64,000 bases of DNA from Pyropia haitanensis (taxonomy: Eukaryota; Rhodophyta; Bangiophyceae; Bangiales; Bangiaceae): assembly GCA_008729055.1 (NCBI GenBank), contig SDUX01000001.1, forward strand, positions 4,525,951 through 4,589,950. The letters are read 5' to 3'. The position numbers and the translations under genes were made by a program. The notes under the pieces are model-generated. The model did no database searches, was not told the DNA's origin, and saw only the letters and a program-made list of their open reading frames with translations. This document shows, piece after piece, positions 50,735-61,387 of this stretch. Within the stretch, counting starts at the first letter, position 1; each line of letters opens with the position of its first letter.

Positions 50735-52010
50735 CCTCAAGGTCCGAGGTAAAGGTAAATGGCTTTTGCCCAAGGGGAAGGAGAAACCCAAAGCAACGTT
50801 GTTTTACAAGAGGGACCTCGTTGGGACCCCGGGCTAAGCCCCTAAGAACCCTCCAAAGAGCTCCCCAGGTGACCTCCCAAACGCCCTCCCCAGCGGGCCA
50901 AGTGCCAGCATGCACCCGGCCTACACCGGAGCGCACCGGGGCACCCGGGCCAACAATAATGCCTCGAAAAAAAAGCAAGTGAAAACCTGTAACGTTATGG
51001 CCCTATCGGACCCCACAACCACCACACACAGGAAACCACAGACTGGCCAGGACGGAACAGGTAAGAGCCCAAGCGTGGTCCACTCGCCCACCCCGTCAGA
51101 GGTAAAGGTAACAAGGACAAAAGCCCGAGGGAGCAAGAACCCAAAGCACTGTTGATTTTACAAGATGGCCCCGGGGAGACCCCGGAGCTACCCTCAAGAA
51201 CCTCCCCCCCCCTGGCCCCTCCAGGGGCCCTGAGCGAGGCCCCCAGAGGGTGCCCCCAGCGGGCCAAGTGCCAGCAGGGCACCGGCCGCTCACCGGGCCA
51301 ACACACAAAAAGCAAGCGAAATCCCCCCACACACAAATGTCAATCCCCAGAAAAAACCCAGTGGGAAAAAGGGGAAAGACACGAAATCACGCAAGGAAAA
51401 CAAATACGAAAATCAAGTACACCACAAAGGGGTCAGCAAGCCCACAACCCGGGCAAGTCCTCCAGTCGGGTGGGCCAATCAGGGCTCCGGGTGTGTCGCC
51501 ACAACGCCGGGCCACGTGGCCAAGGATCCCCGGCCAGCGTAGGGTTCCACGTACCACTGCCGGCCGGGTCCCAAGTCACCTCACCGAGGGCCCGCCTGTC
51601 CCCAAAGGCCAGAACGCCACAAAACCCCCCACACACAGATGCAATCCGCCCGAAAAACCCAATGGGAGAAAAAGGGCGAAAAGCACGAAAATATGCAAGG
51701 AAAATCGAGAAGAGACAAATGCATAGAGAAACAATCAAATCCCAGGCCACCAAGTCCAGGGGGGTACAACCGCCTCCCTTGGTCAGTCCACAACGGGCGG
51801 CCAGCAAGGCCCGCCATCCCGAGACGGCCGACCAAGGATCCGCTGACGCCCCAACGTAGGCCAGCACTCTGCTGTCTCCGGAGGAGGAACGAGGGCCACA
51901 AACGCCACATGGCCCCTTCGCCAAGGCCGAGCGTCCCCGCCGGCCGCACTCACAGGTCAGGTTCGGGGGCCTCGAGAAACAGTGAGGAGAGGGTGGCCGC
52001 TCACGCCCAA
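50735..52010. repeat. diverged tandem repeats of about 300-360 bp
   Basis: Matching blocks recur in order. CAGCGGGCCAAGTGCCAGCA is at about 50893, with a close match at 51256. AACCCAAAGCA plus a TTTTACAAGA block is at about 50788 and 51139. CCCAGTGGGAAAAAGGGG is at 51357, with a similar block at 51659. CCAAGGATCC is at 51520 and 51832. Three partial units in all. Frames in it are shadows. It lies at the 5' side of the element E antisense ORF, as minisatellites do in B and D. Confidence 0.65.
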
Positions 52011-52233
52011 CCATGACGTGGACCGGGCGTAAACGTTGCGTGTCACTCGGCCCACGTAGTCGCAGGACCACACGACGGAGGCCCTGACGTGTCGGTGGGC
52101 CGTCCGCTAGCAACAGGGGGTGCAGGAGGGGTACGCCCGGGCCACACTAAGGGTGCCGGAGAGGAACGAAGGCTACCGGGGGCGGACGTGAGGGACCAGG
52201 TACCAGGGATAAGAAGGCCATCCGTGGGGGAGT

Positions 52234-52887
52234 GTGGGTCTGCCGGTCCTTGTTGTCGGCCAACCACCACCTCCAGGGGGGAGCTCCCCCTTCACCTCTC
52301 CTGTCACCTTGTCGGCCATAACGTCAGCGCCCCTCTTCCCCTGTCACCACGTTGTCGGCTACCTCCTCGTCGGGTGCTTGGCCGACGACGTCCACCTTCT
52401 TGTTGTGGGCCTTGACGTCGGCATGGAGGGCCCGGTGGAGGCGGAGGGGCAGGAGGCGGTGCCGTGCGAGTCGGCGGTGGGTGCCCTGCCGGCCGACGAG
52501 CACGATATGGCGGGATGGGCCCAAGCGTGGGAGCGGGAGCGCGGTCGTGGGTGGACTTCTTCGACGTTGGCCCACCGTACCATGGTGGCCATTGACGGTG
52601 GCAGTCGCGGGAACTCTTTCCGCAAGCAGATGGTGGCCATGAAGGACGCCTACGTCCCGGGGGCCGACGATCGCAGCGAGGCCATCACGGTGGTGCGTCA
52701 TGAAGCGGAGCTGGGCTACACCAAGGCGGCCAGGTCGATGTTGGCGACGGTCGTGATGGCCCAGATGCCCCCCTGCCCGTTGGCCGAGTACGTGGTGATG
52801 GCCACCCCCTTCATCGGTCGCCCCGGTTTTCGGCCTCCATGGATGAGGACTCAGCTCCCTTCCCGCTGCGGTACAGTAGGGACGTGA
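52234..52887 (+). CDS. Element E antisense ORF, putative
   Basis: 217 codons from a GTG at 52234; in-frame ATGs follow further in. The second half looks folded (AGWAQAWERERGRGW, MVAIDGGSRGNSFRKQMVAM, AARSMLATVVMAQM). It lies downstream of, and antisense to, the element E pol, the same arrangement as in B, C and D. The upstream frame is closed by TAA 52210 and TGA 52189, so a first half in this frame is not visible. No family recognised. Confidence 0.35.
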   Translation: MGLPVLVVGQPPPPGGSSPFTSPVTLSAITSAPLFPCHHVVGYLLVGCLADDVHLLVVGLDVGMEGPVEAEGQEAVPCESAVGALPADEHDMAGWAQAWERERGRGWTSSTLAHRTMVAIDGGSRGNSFRKQMVAMKDAYVPGADDRSEAITVVRHEAELGYTKAARSMLATVVMAQMPPCPLAEYVVMATPFIGRPGFRPPWMRTQLPSRCGTVGT

Positions 52888-53138
52888 TGGAGGCCCGAAA
52901 GATGGTGGGGGACCAGGGGGGGCGGATGATGGTCAACCCGCCCGCTAATCCTGCTGCTGCCGTTCCACCTCTCCCGCCGCCGGCCGTCGAGGGAAGTGAT
53001 GGGGGGAAGTAGGTGAGCATGATTTGGTGTAAGCACCCGACATGACATGGGTGTTGCAAGCCCATATAAACTCAAATCGTGATCCGGCGATCTTGCAGCG
53101 CCTTCAATCCGGTCTTACCGCGTGGGAAGAAGACAAAA
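52888..53138. other. spacer with TATA-like motif
   Basis: CCATATAAACTC near 53061 is a possible core promoter or chance. No gene. Confidence 0.25.
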
Positions 53139-53142
53139 CTAG

Positions 53143-54686
53143 TGTCTATTCTACCGACCGGATCATTTGATCCTTTTCGGATCAAATGATCCGGTTTTTC
53201 AGTGTCTGTTTTCTTCTAGTTCCCGCCACCTGCCGCCTTTTCTGAGGCCAGAAACGAACTCAGCGCCGTCTCTTTGCCCTTGGGGGAGCTTGGGTGCATC
53301 CAAGCTTGAGCAGAAGATGAGTTCGGCGCGCTTTTTGTCGAGTGCCCGGGCCGGTGGCGCTGCACCTGGGATCGCCGCCCGCGGCACCATGTGCCAGGTC
53401 TTGCGCGCCCGCCGCGTGCCGCGGACGCACAGAAGCAGAGAGAGCCTGGCGCGTGCGGGTTCCGCACACCAGGGCCGAGCGCAGAGGGGGGGTCGACGAC
53501 GGGAAAGGCCCCCTCAGCCGAACGCTTGCCAGTTTACTCCTCCTCCTTCACAGGTCTTCCCCTCTGCCCACCCCCGTGCCACGGCGGCGGCGGGTGCCCC
53601 GCCGGCGGGGGGCACCCCCCAGACGCCGGCGCGGGCGGGGGCGGGCGCCGCCCCGGTGGACGGCGGCGTCCCCAGTGGCAGCACGCCGACGGCGGGCGGC
53701 GGCGGCGGGGTGGTGGCGGCGCCGCCGTTTGGGGCCACCCCCTCGACGTATGGGACGCCCTTTGGGGTGCGCCTGCGCGGCGGGGCGGCCACCCCCGGCG
53801 GGGGGCCCTTTGGGGGCGCCCTGCTGGGGGGATTTTGCTTTGGCGGCACGCCCCCCGCGGCGGCGTCAGCGAGCAGCGTTGCCGCCGCCGGCGGCAACGG
53901 CAGCGGCAGCCGCAGCGGCAGCGGCTGCGGCATCGGCGGAACGCCGTCGCGCGCGGCAGCGTCGCCGGCGCCCGCCGGCAGCGGCCGCGGCAGCAGCTCC
54001 CGGGTGTTGGCCCTACCGGCGGCCGGAAAGCGGGGAGGGCCGTTGCCCTTCCCGCCGGCGGCCTTCTCGCCCTTTTCGTTGCTCCTGCCGCCGCCGGCGA
54101 CGGCGAAGGGGGACGGGGTGGGGGTCTGGCCTCCGGCGGAGGCGCCATCGCCTCCGCCTCCTCCGCCGCGCAGCCGTCGCCGTCGACGCCGGCGTAGGGG
54201 TCGGAGGCGGCACTGGCGACGGCGGCTGTGCCGGCGACGACGCCGCCGCGGCGGGGTGGGGGCGCAACTCCGACGCCTCCGCCGGCGGGGGCGCCGCGGG
54301 CGCCCGTGTTCGGCGCCCTCCCGGCACCGGGCAGGGGGCTGTGGTGCTGGCCGTGGCGCGACCGTCGTTTGGGGCGCCCGGTTCGGGCGCACCTGCGCTC
54401 GCTGCGCCGGGCGCGCTGACCGCCGTGGCGGGGCCTCTGCCTGCCGCCCCTCTCGTGGCGCCCCTGTCGTCGCCTTTGTGGTCGTCTTCGTCGGCGCTGC
54501 GAACGGCGCCGCGGCCGCCGGTCGCCGCGGCCGCCCCTCAGGCTGTGTCTGTAGCTGTCCGTAGCTTGGTGGAGGACAACAAATCCTCTCAGATGCATGG
54601 AATCGACGATTTCTGGTCAGGTCAGGCGAGGATCAAATGATCCTCAGGTGAGGATCACTTGATCCTCATCTCCGGTAGAATAGACA
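53143..54686. mobile_element. TIR element 2, non-autonomous, CTAG-flanked
   Basis: Inverted TGTCTATTCTACCG (53143-53156) and complement (54673-54686), with CTAG at 53139-53142 and 54687-54690. Subterminal palindromes GGATCA-TT-TGATCC and CGGATCA-AA-TGATCCG are inside the left end, and GGATCA-AA-TGATCC and GGATCACTTGATCC inside the right. A block at about 53244-53310 matches elements 1 and 3. The interior is extremely GC-rich. Long frames on both strands (for example 53342-54640 plus) are Ala/Arg/Pro-rich shadows, and no transposase is seen. Confidence 0.87.
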
Positions 54687-54690
54687 CTAG

Positions 54691-55891
54691 TGTCTATTCT
54701 ACCGACCGGATCATTTGAGCCTTTTAGGATCAAATGATCCCCTTTTCCAGGGCCTGTTTTCTCTTACTTCTCTTTGTCCCCTGCTCATTCTGACACAAGA
54801 AATGGACTCAGCGACGGCTGTTTACTCTTGGGAGAGCTTGAGTGCATCCCATTCAAAGGAGAACACCACAGAAGGCGGGCTTTTCCTCGCCTTTTCTTGG
54901 CGCCAAAGCGGCCGACGAGGCCCGTCCGGGAGCTCGGCATGCGGCCTCCGAGTCGCCCGCGCTGGGCACAAAGGAGCATAAAAAGGTGACCTGCTGCTCC
55001 TGCCTGCCGCCCACTCCCCCGTCGGCAGTTCCCCCCCCATCCGCCAGCCCACTGCACCATGAGACGGCGGAAAAAGAACAATGGACGGGCTGCAGCCAAG
55101 CCCGCCACCCCCCCCCTTCCCTCCCCCCCGTCCACCCCCTCTCCTCGGACCCCGCCAATGCCCCCGGCAACTCCTCAAGCAGCGCCCCCGGCGCTGCCGC
55201 CGCCGGCTACCCCGCCACCTCCTCCACCGCCCACCCCGCCCCTGCTGCGCCGATGCCCCCCGTCCCGTCCCCGACCCTCACGCCACGCTCTACTCCCACC
55301 ACTCATATCTCTTAGCGTCTCGGATTGACGCCTGCTGGCCCACCCGCGCTGCTGCTGCGGACACTATCCGCGGTGCGCCACCGCCGTTGCCCTGCAAGCG
55401 CCTCTCGCGCCGCCCTGCGCGGTGCTCCCGCCAGAGCGTGGTTTCAAAAGAACAAACGATGGTGGGATGGGGGGGGGGAGCTGGCAGCCGTCGCTTAGTG
55501 TACAGGGACAGCGACCGTCGAGCGACAGCGCCAGGGAGGGTCGGCGGACATCGGGTGAGGCGCCGACCACCAGCCTGGGGGGAGGGTGGGACGAAGCGGA
55601 TATGGACGGGCTTGATAGGGTGGGGCGGGGGAGGAACGGCAAGATAGTCGTGAGGGCGAGCTGGAAGGGTCGTAGCGGGAGAGAGGTGGGCGTCGGAGGA
55701 GTCGTACAGGTTGGGCGTGCCGTGGGGAGGCGGGGGGACGAGACGGGGAGGTCGACGGCCGCCGCGGAATCGGGGGAGTGCGGAGCAGCCCCAGGAATGG
55801 GGCCCCACGGGGTCAAAAACGCCGGTTTTCTTGAGGATCATTTGATCCTCAGGCGAGGATCATTTGATCCTTTTTTGCGGTAGAATAGACA
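54691..55891. mobile_element. TIR element 3, non-autonomous, abutting element 2
   Basis: Inverted TGTCTATTCTACCG (54691-54704) and complement (55878-55891), with CTAG at 54687-54690 (shared with element 2) and 55892-55895. Two palindromes inside each end, all of the GGATCA-TT/AA-TGATCC type with one base change at the left. The conserved block is at about 54795-54860. A short Pro-rich plus frame (55059-55328, starting MRRRKKNNGRAAAKP) is the only candidate ORF, and it has no domain. Confidence 0.87.
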
Positions 55892-55895
55892 CTAG

Positions 55896-56136
55896 GTCGA
55901 TTCCGACCACGGGGAAGAGGATGGGCGTGAGAACGGCCACGTGTTAGCTGCCACGTGTCAAGTTGTGGGCTCCCTTTCCGCACCCCCCCTTGAAATTTCA
56001 TCGTCTTGCCTCGTGTCACGGTCAATATCCCCATGGACAACGTGTACGACGTGGGCGACTCGAACCCCTGACCACCGTGTAGGGCCGCAATGTTGACTTC
56101 GTAGGGGATGACCAGGCCGAAAGGGGAAGAGGCACA
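55896..56136. other. Element E tail downstream of pol
   Basis: Short unique stretch between TIR element 3 and the pol stop. No LTR for E is recognisable in the window. Confidence 0.4.
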
Positions 56137-58270
56137 TCAGGCCCACCGAGGATCCTGGTCCAGCGTGAGCGCCTCCACCAGGCCCACGTAGTCATCCACC
56201 ACGGGCCCCTCCTCCAGCTCCACGTCTGGGTCACAAAGGTCTTGGAGGGGGCCCCATAGCGCCCTGATCTCGGCCGACGTTGGGGGCACAGAGACGCCCA
56301 CCCTGCGACAGTACTCGGCCACCTTGCGCTCGTCCAGATCGTCGTGAGGCTCCCAAGTGTCCTCCTCGGCCGCGTAGCCTCACCAACGTACGAGTAGCCA
56401 CAATTTGCCCTCCACGTCGTACGTGTGGCCCACGAAGCGCTCCCAGGTAAATTGGTGGCCTGCTTCCCGATGGTCCCACGGCACCGCCACGCCTTGCTGC
56501 CCACGAAGGATGGTCGAGGAGTCTGTTTGGTGCGTGGGAGTAGGGGCGCGGGCCACATTGTCCCCACTAACCCGCTCCGGATGGCCATTCATCATGACCG
56601 TGAAGGTGTGGTCGTCGCGTCCCACAATCTGGTACGGCCCCAGGACCGTCTCGTCCAGCCTCTTGGGGTTCTGGATGTTGGCATCAATGTAGGCCCAATC
56701 CCCTACCCGGAGGGTCTTGTTCACCGGCCTGACCAGTTTATCGTAGGCCCGCTTGTACCTTCGTTGGGCGGACGCCAAAGCCTTGCGCACCCGATGGACC
56801 AGATTACGTAGGTGGGCCCGATGATACTCGCGGGCCGCCCGGACCGTCCTGGGTACCTCCTTGGGGTATGTCGTGGCCGGCATTCGCTCGAGGGAGAGGT
56901 TGCGGACCCGCTCTGGTACCACAAACTCGAGGGGGGCCACACCCGTACTCTGCTTCGGCCGTGAGTTGCAGGCCAATGTAAGGACAGAGACTAGGTCGTC
57001 CCACGACTCTTGATGTTCCGACACGTAGGCCTTCAACTGCGCCACGATAGTCCGGTTGTAGCGCTCCACCTGGCCCTGCGTCTGCGGATGGTAGGTCGTC
57101 GAGGTGAGGTGGCGGATGCCCAGCATCCCGCAAAACCCGCGGAAGTAGGCGGAGGTTAGCTGCGACCCATTGTCCGTCAAGAGGGTGTCCGGTGGGCCGT
57201 AAGAGGCCACCCACGTGTCACAAAACCCCGAGGCCACCGTTTCCGCGTCCTCCCTTGGGATTGGGACCACGCGGGTCAGCTTGGAGAAGCGGTCAACGAT
57301 GACCAACAGGAATCGATTACCGCTGGCCGACACAGGGAAGGGGCCGAGCAAGTCCAAGCATACGTCCGTGAAGGGCTCCGACGCAGGAAATAGGCGGAGG
57401 GGCGCGGTCCGTCTTCGGCCCCTCACCTTGCCCTTGGCACAGGCGTTGTGATTGGCCACAAAGGTGTAGACATCGGCCACCATAGACTCCCAATAGTAGG
57501 CCCGCCGCAAGGAGGTGTACATCTTATTTACCCCCGGGTGGCCAGCGTGGGCCGGGTTGTGCTCCAACGTTAGGACTTCTTGGCGCAGGCCCTCGGGCTC
57601 ATACACTTGGACGGCCTTGTCAAGGGGGCTCAGCCGCACGAGTAGGCCGTCGGGACTCTCACCAAACCTTGAGTGGGTATTGTTGTCCATCTCGGCCCGG
57701 ATTTCGACGCAGCGTGCGTCCGTAGATTGGGCCCTAATCAGACGTTCCACAGTGAGGGGGGGGAAGCCCTTGTTTGTCTGAGGATAGGGGGCCACCCAGC
57801 CACGAGCGAGGTTGGCCAACGTGAGTAGACAGGGGATTTCCTCCGGAATGGGCTTCGTGTCGACCCCCGTCGTCTTGAGCCTTGACATGGTGTCGGCTGC
57901 ATGATGGGCCGCGCCGGCCCGCGTCTCCACGATGTAGTCAAACTCGGCCAACCGTAGCCGCCACTGGGACAACCGGCCATGTGCTCCGTCCATGTGGAGC
58001 ATCCACTTGAGGGCTGAGTGGTCCGTCCTCACCATGAAACGTGTGCCCAAAAGGTAGGGCCGCAGGAGGAAGAGGGCCCACACTACGGCCAGACATTCGC
58101 GCTCGGTGGTACTGTAGTTCCACTCGGCCTGCGACAGGGGCCGACTCCAGTACCCAACAGGTTTGAGGCCACCCTCTGGCTGCTCTTGGAGAAGGACACA
58201 GCCAACTTGGGTAGCACTGGCGTCCGTGTCGACCGTGTACTGCCCCTTTCGTCGCGTGAGGGCCAAATTG
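56137..58270 (-). pseudogene. pol: Element E pol: RNase H, integrase, chromodomain, 5'-truncated
   Basis: Reads leftward from PNLALTRRKGQYTVDTDA (start of RNase H) through RTDHSALKWML and an integrase zinc finger (EHNPAHAGHPG). The core has CLDLLGPFP, LLTDNGSQLTS and GQVERYNR, followed by the linker (LRVGDWAYIDANIQ). The chromodomain WERFVGHTYDVEGKLWLLVR is split by an in-frame TGA (56382-56380) from GYAAEEDTWEP. It ends at 56137. RT, protease, gag and LTRs are absent. On the right the frame meets repeat R1 at 58271. It is closest in style to B, C and D, with the same chromodomain end. Dead fragment. Confidence 0.85.
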
Positions 58271-58510
58271 GGTGTGTGACCGACGGTGCTGCGTCAGTGG
58301 CAGCGGCGAAGCGCGTAGCTGCGACGCCCTCTCTTGCTCCCACATCATGCCGGCCATTACGGAGGACACCAGTAGTTCTTGAGGCAGAACGGGGATGCCC
58401 TCACGCTGTGGGGCGGATCGGGTGGTGCGCACGCTGCCATCACGGAGGACACCAGTAGTTCTAGAGGCGGAACGGGGCTGCCCCCGCGCTGTGGGGCTAA
58501 TTGGGTGTGG
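58271..58510 (+). repeat. R1 repeat copy with internal duplication
   Basis: Begins ACCGACGGTGCTGCGTCAGT. The block ACGGAGGACACCAGTAGTTC, followed by a GAACGGGG stretch, is present twice (about 58358 and 58443). Both borders carry AATTGGGTGTG (58266-58276 and 58499-58509), a possible target duplication of 9-11 bp. R1 truncates the element E pol. The same sequence, reversed, surrounds element D. Confidence 0.6.
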
Positions 58511-59352
58511 CGCGCCCTGCCCATTTTGCGCCGTCCTGATGGGCGAGAGGGACGGGGGGTATGGGTAGGGACGAGGCGATCCGGGTCATCAGCTGCCGCC
58601 GCTGCGGCGGCGCTCGCAGCGTTCATATCTCCGAGGGCTGGGCCAAAAAGACTGCTGGCCCGTGGAGGGCTGCTTGGCAAAAAAACGTGCAGTTGGAAGG
58701 GCTCTAGGTACTGTCGTACCGAGAGCCTAGGTCCAGACGCTGGCGCTTTGGGGCTCCTTCTGCATCTGCAGCCGCAGCAGCAGCATGCGGTGGAGACGTC
58801 AAGAGAAGTGACTTTTTGGTTTTTTCAGAGCTCCGGGACTGCGCTTACCCCTTTGGCGATGCGCCGTTCTTTGTCACTTTTCGGCCCGTTAGGGACCGCC
58901 CCCTACGCCTATATCCTATGAAGTGCTTGCAGGAGCGGCCTCCACTGGTTACCACCCACCGTAGCCGGGGCAGCTGGCGGTGACCGTGCCGACTGGAGGT
59001 CGTGTATCCATCACGTAAACACGATCAGTCTTCCAGTCGTCCTAGGCTGGAGGCACGTGCGGCAGGAGAGGGGACGGTAGGGGGCAGCCTGGCGCCCGAA
59101 CCCGCCCATCTACTCTGAACACAGGTGGGGAGAACCCAAATGAAGACGTCTGTGAGGGAACCGAGGGCCCTTCCAGGGGAGACCAAGTCGGCGGGAAGTG
59201 GAAGTGACGCCTTCGCCACGTCACTTGTGCTTTGCTATGCAGTGCTGTGCCCAAGACGGAAGGATTTCTTCATGGCATTACTGCTGCTGTGAGCACACAC
59301 AGTGGGCTTCGCAGCTGCCGGGACTGGATGAAGGTGCGTGCCTTTAGCTGAC
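58511..59352. other. no gene recognised
   Basis: Short frames only. Contains GC-rich CpG-dense DNA and an A/T-rich block near 58810. Nothing supportable. Confidence 0.35.
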
Positions 59353-59453
59353 GGACCAATCAGAGAAGCGAAATCGACTCGATTGTATTATTAGCGAAGC
59401 TCCTCTGTGAAGCAGATGCCCTTGTTGTCGCGCTAACGCCAATTGATTGGTCC
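59353..59453. repeat. inverted CCAAT pair
   Basis: GGACCAATCA (59353-59362) and its exact complement TGATTGGTCC (59444-59453) enclose 81 bp of AT-richer DNA. It could be a divergent CCAAT promoter pair or the ends of a very small inverted-repeat element. Confidence 0.6.
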
Positions 59454-59539
59454 ACGTGCTTACAATATCAAATTGCTCCTGGCCACACGTTGATTCGGTT
59501 TGGCTTGCGTGGCTCGATGCGGGACCCGTCCGTGGTGTT

Positions 59540-60470
59540 CAGGCGGCAGCCTGCTGGCGTAGAGGGGGCGGCCGTCGCAGGGCGGGGGACGGCCGCCAGT
59601 GGGTGGGTACGGAAGCTGCAGGGGTGGCGGCGCGGCCGCCGCGGCGGTGGTGCGTGCTAGTGTCCTGCCGTCGCGGCGGGCATGGTCCGGCTCGCCCCGC
59701 CCTGGCCGGCGGGGCTCTCATTGATGACGTTACTTCGCGCTGACGGATGTGGTGGTGCTGGCGGCAGCTGCGGCTGCGGCGGCAGCAGCTGCGGCGCTGG
59801 CGGCGGTGGAGACGGCGGGGGGTAGGGGGAGAGGGGAGCACCCACCACCACTCCAGCCACGACAGCCACGCCCATGCCCACCATGGGCATCCGCACGCAG
59901 TAGCCGTAGTTGCCGCCCTCCGCTCACCCTGCCCGGCCAAGCGCCATAATCGAGCAGTGGCTGCCCCCCCCCCCCCCCCCACCCCCGCCCACCCCCCCAA
60001 GCAAGCACAGGCTATCCCGCCGCGACGCCGCCGCCGACTGCGCCGCGACCGACCCGCGGCGGCCCGACCACCGCCACTGCCACGCTAGCCGGCGGGCGGT
60101 GGGGGAGGCGGCGCGGGAGGGGCTCGGGGGGGGGGGGCCCCCGCCGGTTGCCGCTGCCGCCCGCCGGCGGGCTGCCGGCGCCGTCGTCGCCGCCGGCGCA
60201 GTGGGGGGGGGTTTGGGGGGGAGCGTCCGCCGGCCGCACCCGCCGCCGCTGGGGGTGACGCTGGCGAGCCGCCGGCGGGGGGCGGTGCCGAGCGGCAGGC
60301 GGCCGGCCCGCATGTGGAGCGCAAAGGCGAGCCTTGTCTCGGCACGCCGCCTCACCGTCAACACTGTCTGCGCCCGCGGATGTAGGCGCACGCAGGCGAC
60401 GTGGGTCGCCAGCACCACCACCTTCTCCGTCAACGCAAAACAATGTCAGAATGTTTCATGGAATATATGA
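59540..60470. other. very GC-rich low-complexity DNA
   Basis: CGG/CCG-like runs and C-runs (59966-59998). Every frame on both strands is open and Arg/Ala/Pro/Gly-rich. One minus-strand piece near 60430-60310 (VVVLATHVACVRLHPRAQTV) looks more protein-like but has no family. No gene can be supported. Confidence 0.4.
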
Positions 60471-60719
60471 ATCATGAGAGGCCAAAATCAAACATTCCAA
60501 AAGCCTCTTAATCAAAACGAAAAACTCGTGTGTGCATGATACCCGGGCCACACGCAAGGCCGCATACGAGAATATTTCGTATAAAACGAAAAAATAAAAA
60601 GACCGCTAGAAAGAGTCCAGTATGTTTTCATGCCTCCACTCGCAAACATTTCCAGGCTCTCGAACAAGTGCCACGCGACAGGTCCTGCCACGTCGCACCA
60701 GGCCAAGCCCCCCTTGGAC

Positions 60720-61330
60720 CTGAGCCCGTCGGAAACCCCCCCCCCCGCACTCCACCGCCGTCGTCGTCGGTACCTGTCCTCACGACGACGCCGCCCGCCG
60801 CCCCGCGTTGGTCGTGCACCCCCCCGTGTTGGCCGCGGCCCTGCGGACGACGCCGCCCACCATCCCGACGTCGCCCTCCGCCTCCCCGTGCCTGCCATCC
60901 ACCCCTCCCGTGCTGGCCATCAACCCCCCGTGGCGGCCACCCACCCTCCCGTGTTGGCGCCGGCCCTCCTGACCTCGCCGCCCACCCTCCCGACGTTGCC
61001 GCCCGCCATCCCGTCGTGCTCGTCGACCCGCCCGATTTGTCGGCGGCCGTGTCGTCCACGCCGCCCACCCTCTCGACGACGCCAGCCGCCACCGCGTGGT
61101 GGCCGCCCCCCCCCCCGCGTCGGCAGCAGCCCCGCCGACGACGCCACCCACCTTCCCGACCACGCCACGTACATTTTCGTGTTGGCGGCTGTGCTCCCGT
61201 CCGGGCCACCGCACCCTCGACGAGGGCCTCCCACCCATCCCCCCCGCCGATCAGACGTCCACGTCTTCCTCCCCGTATCCCGTGGTGTGCGAGTCCGTGT
61301 GGCGGTGTGGGTCCGCGTACCTCGCGAAGG
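60720..61330. repeat. degenerate CCGCCCACC minisatellite
   Basis: Many imperfect units of the form GCCGCCCACCATCCCGACG with changing spacers. They give Pro/His/Arg-rich frames on both strands. The plus frame runs without a break into the Helitron protein, so the array may be its leader or low-complexity N terminus. Confidence 0.55.
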
Positions 61331-61387
61331 AGTTGGTGGGGGCGCGAGCGTGAGCGAGGAGTGTGCGGGGATTACATAACTGCATCT

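Noticed and set aside
53167..54640. Large overlapping frames in TIR element 2 on both strands
   Set aside because: Several frames are open at once with Ala/Arg/Pro composition. No transposase motif, so a high-GC artefact.
59747..60470. Arg-rich or Ala-rich proteins in 59540-60470
   Set aside because: Triplet-like GC repeats are open in all six frames.
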